Source of the DNA: Actinomycetes bacterium
GTDB lineage: Bacteria > Actinomycetota > Acidimicrobiia > Acidimicrobiales > RAAP-2
Assembly: GCA_021823525.1 (NCBI GenBank)
Contig: JAKANY010000006.1
Location: 24,734-88,733, forward strand
Length of the DNA: 64,000 nucleotides
Direction of reading: 5' to 3'
Numbering within the stretch: position 1 is the stretch's first letter; every line of letters begins with the position of its first letter. The position numbers and the translations under genes are program-made. The notes below the pieces were generated by a model. That model was not told where the DNA came from. It worked only from the letters and a program-made list of their open reading frames with translations, and did no database searches. This document shows positions 50,786 to 57,873 of the stretch, piece after piece.

Positions 50786-52554
50786 TGGACACCGAGGAGC
50801 GAGTCACCCCCGAGGAGCCGACCGACGCGCGGCGCCGCATCGGCGTCTACATCTGCCACTGCGGGGGCAACATCTCGGACTTCGTGGACGTGGCCGCGGT
50901 GCGCGACGCCGTGGCCGGCGACCCGGGCGTGGTGCACGTCGAGACCACGCTCTTCGCCTGCTCGGACGCCACCCAGCACGACATGATCGAGCAGATCCAC
51001 CAGGACGGGCTCGACGGGCTCGTCGTCGCGTCGTGCTCACCCAAGCTCCACGTGCCCACCTTCCGCGCCGTGGCGCGCCGGGCGGGCCTCAACCAGTTCC
51101 AGTACACGCAGGTCAACATCCGCGAGCAGTGCTCCTGGGTCCACAGCGACGACCGCGCCGGGGCCACCGACAAGGCGACCGGGCTGGTGCGCGCGGGGAT
51201 CGGCCACGCGAGCCTGTCGGTGCCCCTCGATCCGGTGACGGTCGCCACGGTGCCCGCGGCCCTGGTGGTGGGGGGCGGCGTGGCGGGGCTGCGCGCCGCG
51301 GTCGGGCTGGCCGAGCTGGGCCTCGGGGTGACCTTGGTCGAGCGGGCCGACCACCTGGGCGGTGCGGTGGGCGAGCTCGGGACCATGTTCCCGAGCGGCT
51401 TGGCCGGTCGGGACCTGGTGGCCCAGCTGGTCGACGAGGTCGCGGCCCGGCCCGCGATCACCGTGCTGCTCGAGACCGAGCTCGTGGCCAAGTCGGGGAC
51501 CTTCGGCAACTACGAGGTCACCCTGCGCGGCCCGGCGGGCTCCGAGCCGGTCACCCAGACCGTCGGGGTGCTGGTCATCGCGACCGGCTTCGACAGCTAC
51601 GAGCCGGCGCTCGGCGAGTTCGGCTACGGAATCGACGGCGTGCTGACGCTGCCGGAGTTCACGCACCTGGTCGACAGCTCGAGCGGGCCGCTCACCCACG
51701 CCGGTCGGCCCGTGCGCTCGATCGCCTACGTCTACTGCGTGGGCAGCCGCCAGCCCGGGGGCAACGAGTACTGCTCCAAGTACTGCTGCACCGCGACGGC
51801 CCACGTCGCCGTCGAGGTCGCCAAGCGCGACGACCGCGTCGCCCAGTACCACCTGTACCGGGACGTGCGCACCTACGGCGTCTACGAACTGCTCTACGAG
51901 GAGGCCCGCAAGCGCGGATCGGTCTACCTGAAGTTCGCCGACGACGAGCCGCCCGCGGTGACCCGCGAGGGCGACCAGCTGGTGGTCACGACGCGCGACA
52001 CGCTGACCGCGGACGCCACGTTGCAGATCCCGGTCGACCTGGTCGTCCTGGTGACCGGCATGGTGCCGACCGCCAATCACGACCTCACCAGCCTGCTCAA
52101 GCTGCCGCTCGGGTCCGACGGCTTCTACAACGAGATCCACCCCAAGCTGCGCCCGGTCGAGACGGTCGTCGACGGAGTGCTGATCGCGGGGGCCAGCCAG
52201 GGACCCAAGACGGTCTCCGAGAGCGTGGCCAGCGCCCTGGCCGCGGTGGCCCAGAGCGGGGCCATGCTCCTCAAGGGCCAGGCCGAGCTGAACCCGCTGG
52301 TGGCGGTGGTCGACGACGCGTGCGCCTGGTGCGGCGCGTGCGCCAGCGTCTGCCCCTACGACGCCATCGAGCAGGTCGAGATCGACGGCCGCGCCGTGGC
52401 GCGCATCAGCCCGACGGCCTGCAAGGGCTGCGGGGGCTGCGCGCCGTACTGCCCGAACGAGGCGATCAACCTGCTGGGCGTGACGACCGACCAGGTGCAG
52501 CACATGATCGCCGGCATGGCTGGCGACGTGCACGAGGAGGTGCTGGTCTCATGA
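50785..52554 (+). CDS. hdrA: HdrA/QmoA-like flavoprotein
   Basis: A 589-residue protein with standard HdrA order: N-terminal IGVYICHCGGNISDFVDV, then SCSPKLHVPTFR and NIREQCSWVH; FAD domain ALVVGGGVAGLRAAVGLAELG; VYCVGSRQ with the Cys-rich YCSKYCCTA; and two C-terminal [4Fe-4S] sites CAWCGACASVCPYDAI and CKGCGGCAPYCPNEAI. It is the simpler of two HdrA-type subunits here, as QmoA and QmoB are in sulfate reducers and sulfur oxidisers. The start overlaps the previous stop. Likely forms a complex with the nested HdrA, the MvhD-like and QmoC-like proteins. Confidence 0.92.
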   Translation: MDTEERVTPEEPTDARRRIGVYICHCGGNISDFVDVAAVRDAVAGDPGVVHVETTLFACSDATQHDMIEQIHQDGLDGLVVASCSPKLHVPTFRAVARRAGLNQFQYTQVNIREQCSWVHSDDRAGATDKATGLVRAGIGHASLSVPLDPVTVATVPAALVVGGGVAGLRAAVGLAELGLGVTLVERADHLGGAVGELGTMFPSGLAGRDLVAQLVDEVAARPAITVLLETELVAKSGTFGNYEVTLRGPAGSEPVTQTVGVLVIATGFDSYEPALGEFGYGIDGVLTLPEFTHLVDSSSGPLTHAGRPVRSIAYVYCVGSRQPGGNEYCSKYCCTATAHVAVEVAKRDDRVAQYHLYRDVRTYGVYELLYEEARKRGSVYLKFADDEPPAVTREGDQLVVTTRDTLTADATLQIPVDLVVLVTGMVPTANHDLTSLLKLPLGSDGFYNEIHPKLRPVETVVDGVLIAGASQGPKTVSESVASALAAVAQSGAMLLKGQAELNPLVAVVDDACAWCGACASVCPYDAIEQVEIDGRAVARISPTACKGCGGCAPYCPNEAINLLGVTTDQVQHMIAGMAGDVHEEVLVS

Positions 52555-52802
52555 GGGAACGTGACCGTCGGGAGATCATCCGCGACGAGCCGCTGATGCA
52601 CGCGCCGATCCGCCGCGCCCTGGCCGCGGGACCCCTGACGGTCCCCGAGATCGCCGAGCGGCTCGGGCGCACGCCCGAGGAGGTCCTGCTGTGGGTCATG
52701 GGTATGCGGCGCTACCGCCAACTCGTCGAGGTCCCCGACAGCGGTGACGACGGCTACTTCCGCTACGCGCTGGCCGCGACCGACGAGGAGGTGCTCGCGT
52801 GA
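52551..52802 (+). CDS. Small winged-helix-like protein inside the Hdr/Qmo operon
   Basis: An 83-residue charged protein. LMHAPIRRALAAGPLTVPEIAERLGRTPEEVLLWVMGMRRYRQLVEV looks like a helix-turn-helix with wing, residues about 15-60, then a short YFRYAL strand. It lacks cysteines. ATGA overlaps on both sides make it an integral operon member. It could be a regulator, or a small structural subunit using a winged-helix fold to hold the complex; similar small proteins occur beside hdr genes elsewhere, to my recollection. Function not assigned. Confidence 0.7.
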   Translation: MRERDRREIIRDEPLMHAPIRRALAAGPLTVPEIAERLGRTPEEVLLWVMGMRRYRQLVEVPDSGDDGYFRYALAATDEEVLA

Positions 52803-54001
52803 GCCTCGATGTGGAGACCCGACCCACCACCTCGGCCGTGCGACTCGAGCCAGGCCTGGCCGCGGACCTGCGGGCCTTCGGCGCGCGCGACTTCACGGCG
52901 TGCTTCAGCTGCGGGACCTGCACCGCCACGTGCCCGCTGGTCGACGACGACGCCACCTTCCCGCGGCGCCTGCTGCGCTACGGGCTGCTCGGGATGCGCG
53001 ACGACCTGCTGGCCTCCAAGGAGCTGTGGACCTGCTACCACTGCGGCCTGTGCACCGAGAGCTGCCCCCAGGGGGCGGACCCGGCCGGCTACATGGCGGC
53101 CGCCCGGCGCTACGCGATCGCGGGCAACGACCCCACCGGCCTGGCCGGCGCCCTCTACCGGCGCCCGCGCCGCGCGATCGCCGCGGCCGCCCTGGTGGCG
53201 GTGGCCTTCGCCGCGGCGATGCTGGGCGTCTCGGGGACCGCGCCGGCCAGTCACGAGGCGCTCTTCGCCTTCGTCCCCGAGGGGATGATCCACTGGACGG
53301 GCGTGGCCGTGATGGCCCTGGTCGCGGTGGTCGCCGTCTTCGGCGTCGTCGCGATGGTGCGGGGCATCGCGCGCCACGAGGGCGTGACCTGGCGGACGCT
53401 CACCGGGTCCGCGGGCCGGTCGCTGGCCTGGTCGGCGGCGTGGTCGGCGATGGTGACCGAGTCGCTGGCCTTCAAGCGCTACCGCGACGACTGCGCCGAG
53501 GACGAGGCCGAGCGCGCGCCGTGGTGGCGGCGGCGCTGGGTGGTCCACGGCCTGACCATGTGGGGCTTCACCGGCCTGCTCGTGGCCACGATGGCCGACT
53601 ACGGGCTCTCCCTGGTGGGGCTGCGCGCGACGGGGACCCCCGAGCCCGTGTGGTACCCGGTGCGCCTGCTGGGAACGATCGCGGGCCTGGCCTTCCTCTA
53701 CGGCGTGAGCGTGCTCGCCCTCAACCGGCTGCGGCGCGTCGAGCGCTCGGTGCAGACCTCGGAGGTGGCCGACTGGCTCTTCCTCGCCCTGCTGTGGCTG
53801 GTCGGGCTGACGGGACTGCTCACCGAGCTGTCGCTCTACGTGCCCGGCGGCGCGAGCTTCGGCTACGGCCTCTTCGTCGCGCACGTGGCGCTGGCCCTGG
53901 ACCTGCTCGTGCTGCTGCCCTTCATGAAGTTCGCCCACGTCGTCTACCGACCGGTGGCGCTGTTTTTCCACGCCCTCGCGCGGGCGCGCTCGGCGAGTTA
54001 A
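52799..54001 (+). CDS. qmoC: QmoC-like membrane subunit: HdrC iron-sulfur domain fused to cytochrome b-type domain
   Basis: A 400-residue fusion. The soluble head holds two [4Fe-4S] sites, CFSCGTCTATCP (Cys 35, 38, 41, 45) and CYHCGLCTESCP (Cys 79, 82, 85, 89). After residue 125 come about six membrane helices of the HdrE/NarI-like type, with histidines in WVVHGLTMWGF and VAHVALALDLLVLLPFMKFAHVVYRP that could ligate haem b. This is the QmoC plan and should connect the Hdr flavoproteins to (mena)quinone. No HdrB-type CCG domain is seen, which also fits Qmo rather than Hdr. Start GTG overlaps the previous stop. Confidence 0.88.
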   Translation: MSLDVETRPTTSAVRLEPGLAADLRAFGARDFTACFSCGTCTATCPLVDDDATFPRRLLRYGLLGMRDDLLASKELWTCYHCGLCTESCPQGADPAGYMAAARRYAIAGNDPTGLAGALYRRPRRAIAAAALVAVAFAAAMLGVSGTAPASHEALFAFVPEGMIHWTGVAVMALVAVVAVFGVVAMVRGIARHEGVTWRTLTGSAGRSLAWSAAWSAMVTESLAFKRYRDDCAEDEAERAPWWRRRWVVHGLTMWGFTGLLVATMADYGLSLVGLRATGTPEPVWYPVRLLGTIAGLAFLYGVSVLALNRLRRVERSVQTSEVADWLFLALLWLVGLTGLLTELSLYVPGGASFGYGLFVAHVALALDLLVLLPFMKFAHVVYRPVALFFHALARARSAS

Positions 54002-54013
54002 GGAGAGGACCCG

Positions 54014-54496
54014 ATGACCGACACCTCCAAAAAGACCTTCATCGTCTTCAGCGGGGACATGGACAAGGTGCTGGCCGCCTTCGTGATGGCCAACGGTGCG
54101 GCCGCCATGGGCGACGACGTCACGATGTTCTTCACGTTCTGGGGGCTCAACGCCCTGCGCCGGCCCGAGCACGTGGAGACCACGGGCAAGTCCGGCATCC
54201 AGAAGATGTTCGCGCGCATGATGCCCCGGGGGCCCTCCAAGCTGAAGCTCTCCCAGATGAACTTCGCCGGCGTGGGCCCGCGGCTCATGAAGAGCGTCAT
54301 GCACCAGCGCAACATCATGACCCTCGAGGAGCTCATCGCCACGGCCCGCGAGCAGGAGATCAAGATGCTCGCGTGCACCATGTCGATGGACGTGATGGGA
54401 CTCACCGCTGACGAGCTGATCGACGGTCTCGACTACGTCGGGGTGGCGACCTACCTCGCCGAGGCCGAGAAGGCCAGCCTCAACCTGTTCATCTGA
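54014..54496 (+). CDS. DsrE2-like sulfurtransferase
   Basis: A 160-residue protein of the DsrE/DsrF family, DsrE2 type: FIVFSGDMDKVLAAFVMANGAAAMGDDVTMFFTFWG, SGIQKMFARMMPRG, and KMLACTMSMDVMGL with the conserved Cys121. DsrE2 proteins exchange persulfide sulfur with TusA and are usually genetically linked to it; here they bracket the Hdr/Qmo genes. AAGGAGAGG precedes the ATG, 12 bases after qmoC. A hydrophobic helix at 20-45 could attach it to the membrane. Confidence 0.92.
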   Translation: MTDTSKKTFIVFSGDMDKVLAAFVMANGAAAMGDDVTMFFTFWGLNALRRPEHVETTGKSGIQKMFARMMPRGPSKLKLSQMNFAGVGPRLMKSVMHQRNIMTLEELIATAREQEIKMLACTMSMDVMGLTADELIDGLDYVGVATYLAEAEKASLNLFI

Positions 54497-54517
54497 CGAG
54501 CGCTCCCGCGGGCCCGC

Positions 54518-55717
54518 TCAGGGCAGGCCCACGTGACCGTTCTCCATCTTCCACAGGAAGTACTTCTCAAAGCCCAGCTTCATGAGGTGGGCCTGCGGGC
54601 CGGGGATCAGCACGCCGTGCTGGCGCGGGGGGAGCATCTTGTCGGCCAGGATGATCACCCCGTTGTTGCCCGCGTCCATCACGCACACCGCCGGGATGTC
54701 CGCGAAGGGCTTCTCCTCGCTCGGGGCGCGCCCGCGGATCTGGGAGGCGATGTTGGTCGCCGCGACGTGGGCCATCGTCTCGGAGGGGAAGCCCGTCTTG
54801 GGGACGCCGAGCGGGTTCGGCGTGTGCCAGGGTGCGCTGACGGCCGCGGCGATCCCTACGGCGTAGACGTTGTCGAGGTCCTGGCTCTGGTAGGTCGGGC
54901 GCACGGGCACGTAGCCGCGCGCGTCGCTCAGACCGCTCTCGCGCACCACCTCCTGCCCAACGAAGGGGGGGATGGCCATCGTGAGGTGCGAGGGCACGAC
55001 GGTGCCGTCGGCGAGCACCACGCCGTCGTCCTTGACCGCGCTGATCGACGTGTTCACGATGGCGCGGATGCCCTCCTTCTTCAAGAACAGGCCGAGCATC
55101 GCCTCGCCGTGGGGCAGCCCCCCGATGCCGAAGTGCCCGAGGAACGGCTCGGCGGTCACGAAGGTGATCGGGACGTGGCGGCGCAGCCGCGCCTTGCGGA
55201 CCTGGTAGCTGGCGTTGAAGAGGAACTCGTAGGCGGCACCGAAGCACGAGGCGCCCTGGGTGGCGACCACCACCAGGGGTCCCGGGTCGTTGACCAGCTG
55301 GGTCCACGCGCCGGCGGTGTCGATGGCGTCACGCAGGGACGTGATGGTGTGCGCGGGACCGCCGGGGCCCAGGCCCGGCACGACGGTGAAGTCGTTGCGG
55401 TAGCCCGTCGCGATGACCAGGTAGTCGTAGTCGTACGACCCGTCCGCCTCGACGGTCTGACTCGCCGTGTCGATGCGCGTGGCCGCGGCGTGGACGAAGG
55501 CGATGTCGTGGCGCTCGAGGGTGGGCGCGACGGGGAAGGTGATGTCGCGCGCGGTGCGCTTGCCGAAGGGCAGCCAGATCAGGGAGGGATTGAAGACGAA
55601 CTGGTCGCCCGGGGAGATCACCGTCACGTCGGCGGCGCCCTCCAGGTCGCGCTTCAGCGCGAGTGCGGCGGTCAGGCCGGCGAAGCTGCTGCCCAGCACG
55701 AGAACCTTTGGCGTCAT
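54518..55717 (-). CDS. sqr: Sulfide:quinone oxidoreductase-type flavoprotein
   Basis: A 399-residue protein of the SQR/flavocytochrome c flavoprotein family. The N-terminus VLVLGSSFAGLTAALALKR binds FAD; ATGYRNDF and the C-terminal GNNGVIILADKMLPPRQHG also belong to the fold. Two Cys in the active-site positions, C158 (QGASCFGAAYEF) and C345 (PAVCVMDAG), can form the polysulfide bridge. The tail FEKYFLWKMENGHV is the amphipathic quinone/membrane-binding end. It would oxidise sulfide and feed quinone. It converges on the TusA-Hdr-DsrE2 operon, reinforcing a sulfur role. Confidence 0.88.
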   Translation of the reverse strand: MTPKVLVLGSSFAGLTAALALKRDLEGAADVTVISPGDQFVFNPSLIWLPFGKRTARDITFPVAPTLERHDIAFVHAAATRIDTASQTVEADGSYDYDYLVIATGYRNDFTVVPGLGPGGPAHTITSLRDAIDTAGAWTQLVNDPGPLVVVATQGASCFGAAYEFLFNASYQVRKARLRRHVPITFVTAEPFLGHFGIGGLPHGEAMLGLFLKKEGIRAIVNTSISAVKDDGVVLADGTVVPSHLTMAIPPFVGQEVVRESGLSDARGYVPVRPTYQSQDLDNVYAVGIAAAVSAPWHTPNPLGVPKTGFPSETMAHVAATNIASQIRGRAPSEEKPFADIPAVCVMDAGNNGVIILADKMLPPRQHGVLIPGPQAHLMKLGFEKYFLWKMENGHVGLP

Positions 55718-55822
55718 CGGGCCCCCTCGATCACGTCAGCGATGTCTGCTCACTGTGGCACGCGCCGCCCGCGCGGTCAAGGGTGCCTCGCGCGGGCCGG
55801 CCGGGCGTGGCAGGCTGACGCG

Positions 55823-56335
55823 ATGCGCCCACCTCGTCAGATCGCCACGCGATCCCTCGGCCCCGACCTCGCCGCCGGCCCGGAGGACCGGTATCTCGAG
55901 GACTACCCGGTTGGCGGCGTCTTCGAGTACGGCGACCGGCTCGTCACCGCGTCCGAGATCGTCGCGTTCGCCACCGCCTTCGATCCCCAGGACTTCCACG
56001 TGGACGAGGAGACGGCCGCGGCCGGCCCCTTCGGTGGGCTGATCGCGAGCGGGTTCCACACCAACGCACTGGCCATGCGCCTGTTCGCCGACCACTACCT
56101 GTCGTGGGTGGCGAGCCTGGGCTCGCCGGGATTCGACGCGCTGACCTGGCCGGCTCCCGTGCGCCCCGGGGACCGCCTGCGCCTGCGCACGACGGTCCTC
56201 GAGGTGCGCCCCTCGTCCTCCAAGCCCGACCGAGGCGTCCTGCGCACCGGGCTCGAGCTGCGCACCGACCAGGGCGTGGTCGTCATGTCGACGACGATCA
56301 CCAACCTGCTGCTGCGCGGGCCCGTCCTCGACTGA
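55823..56335 (+). CDS. MaoC-like hot-dog dehydratase
   Basis: A 170-residue single hot-dog domain protein. YLEDYPVGGVFEYGDRLVTASEIVAFATAFDPQDFHVDEE contains the (R)-specific enoyl-CoA hydratase motif, with Asp and His in the DPQDFH part; GPFGGLIASGFHTNALAMRL and WPAPVRPGDRLRL follow. It likely hydrates an enoyl-CoA or thioester. It is divergent from sqr with a 105-base spacer; no functional tie to sulfur is evident. The ATG is at the end of GACGCG with a poor SD. Confidence 0.86.
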   Translation: MRPPRQIATRSLGPDLAAGPEDRYLEDYPVGGVFEYGDRLVTASEIVAFATAFDPQDFHVDEETAAAGPFGGLIASGFHTNALAMRLFADHYLSWVASLGSPGFDALTWPAPVRPGDRLRLRTTVLEVRPSSSKPDRGVLRTGLELRTDQGVVVMSTTITNLLLRGPVLD

Positions 56336-56482
56336 GTCGACGCACGCGGGTGGCGCGGGGTTCGTGCTGGGACCTCGCGACCGTGCGGGAGGGCCATCGG
56401 GGGAGAGCCGCGTACGCCCACCGCGCCACGAACGCCATCGGCGTTCCCTCACGGGGCGATGTCGTCGCGATGCTCCGAGGCG

Positions 56483-56517
56483 CCTCCCCGGGATGGGGGT
56501 GCCCCACCCCGGGGAGG
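56483..56517. terminator. Very strong bidirectional hairpin terminator
   Basis: CCTCCCCGGG (56483-56492) pairs with CCCGGGGAGG (56508-56517); inside it TGGGG (56494-56498) pairs with CCCCA (56502-56506) around a GTG loop, with one A-C mismatch between stems. It lies between the convergent MaoC and beta-propeller genes, so it can end both transcripts. No U-tract. The rest of the 223-base spacer shows nothing else. Confidence 0.65.
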
Positions 56518-56558
56518 GCGTCCGACGTCCTGGGCCACGCGGCAACGCGACCGGGCAA

Positions 56559-57815
56559 TCACGACACGCCCCACTGCCAGCTGAATCCCCCGAAGGCCGG
56601 TGAGAGTCCCGAGGCCGAGCCCGTCACCTCGACGAGCTGTCCCTGGGCGCTCGGGGCCGACCCGTGGTTGGCGATGAGGATCACGCCGTTGGGCGCGACG
56701 GCGATGCCCGTCGGGTCGACCAGGCCCGCGAGCGGGAGCGTCGTCTCGTGACCGTTCGGCGCGATCGCCACCAGGGCACCGGGCACCGTGGGGGGCGCCA
56801 GCAGCCCTCCCGTGGAGTACTCGGTGGCCAGAAGGGTGGAACCGTCGAAGGCCAGGGCGGTCACGGCGGTCAGGCCGGTGGCGTAGACGGTCGGCGCCGA
56901 GCCGAGCGTCACGCGATAGACGCGCGCCGTCCCGGGCTCGGAGGGCACGCCCGAGAGCGTGCTGACGTAGAGGGCGCCGTCGGGTCCCACGACGACCGCG
57001 GTGGGCACCGCCTGGCCGTCGATGGTGATGGCCGTGGGATTGCCCAGGGCACCCGCCGGGACGGGCTGAGCCACGGTGGGGAAGCGGGCCAGGACGCTGA
57101 CGGCGCCGCTGGCGCTGACGAAGAGGAGATCGTTGGCGGCCGCATCCACGACGGCGAAGCCGTTCAAGTAGGGAACGACGTCGTAGGGGTCGCTGTCGTA
57201 GGTGGTCTCGGCGTGGGGCGGTCCACCGAGCGTGGCGGCCGCCTGAGGGTGACTCGCGGCGAAGGCCGCGAGATTCACGACGTGGCGGTGCCCCCCGGTG
57301 AAGATCTCCAGCGTCCCGAAGGTCGTCGCGGCGGGTCCCGTCAACGTGTTGGCGCCTGTGGGTCCCACGAGCTCGTCTTGGAACACGATGGCCGTCGAGC
57401 CTCGCGCGAAGGCGACCGCGGCCGGACCGGCGGCCTCGCCGATGTCGGTCTCGATCACCGAGGGCAGAGCGCGCACGCGCGTGACCAGCCCCGTCGCGGG
57501 AGACCACGATGCGATCGCCCCCGTCGGGCCCTCGCAGTAGGAGGTGGTCCCCGTCCCTCCCGTCGAGGGGCCGGTCGCGCAGTTCGCGGTGCCCGTGGCT
57601 CCCCCGAGGCCCGACTCGACGATATCGACCTGCCCGTTGGGGGCGATCGTGAGGTGCTTGGGATTGGCCAGGCCGGAGGCGACGACGCGAAGCGCGAGTC
57701 CCCCCGCGCCCGTGGCGCCCGCGGGTGCCACGGCGACGACGCTTAGCAGAGCCAGCACGCCGGCCAGGGCCCACGGGGCCCGTCGGGCACGGCGATTGCG
57801 ACGTGGAGAGTTCAT
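56559..57815 (-). CDS. Secreted ScyD/ScyE-family beta-propeller protein
   Basis: A 418-residue exported protein. The head MNSPRRNRRARR is followed by WALAGVLALLSVVAVAPAGATG, a signal peptide likely cleaved after GATG or AGA. The mature part has repeated propeller blades: LANPKHLTIAPNGQVDIVESG, GNPTAITIDG...AVVVGPDGALYVSTLSG, LAFDGSTLLATEYSTGGLL and LVDPTGIAVAPNGVILIANHGS. It resembles ScyD/ScyE family proteins. The name comes from scytonemin clusters, but here no such cluster is seen; role unknown. SD GGGGGAAAG precedes the ATG. Confidence 0.85.
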   Translation of the reverse strand: MNSPRRNRRARRAPWALAGVLALLSVVAVAPAGATGAGGLALRVVASGLANPKHLTIAPNGQVDIVESGLGGATGTANCATGPSTGGTGTTSYCEGPTGAIASWSPATGLVTRVRALPSVIETDIGEAAGPAAVAFARGSTAIVFQDELVGPTGANTLTGPAATTFGTLEIFTGGHRHVVNLAAFAASHPQAAATLGGPPHAETTYDSDPYDVVPYLNGFAVVDAAANDLLFVSASGAVSVLARFPTVAQPVPAGALGNPTAITIDGQAVPTAVVVGPDGALYVSTLSGVPSEPGTARVYRVTLGSAPTVYATGLTAVTALAFDGSTLLATEYSTGGLLAPPTVPGALVAIAPNGHETTLPLAGLVDPTGIAVAPNGVILIANHGSAPSAQGQLVEVTGSASGLSPAFGGFSWQWGVS

Positions 57816-57873
57816 GGTCTTTCCCCCTGCTCAACTGTTCGGCCCGCTCGCGCGGGCGCCTCACGGTGGCACG

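Noticed and set aside
47377..54496. Classical HdrABC
   Set aside because: No HdrB CCG domain; the membrane-fused HdrC matches QmoC instead.
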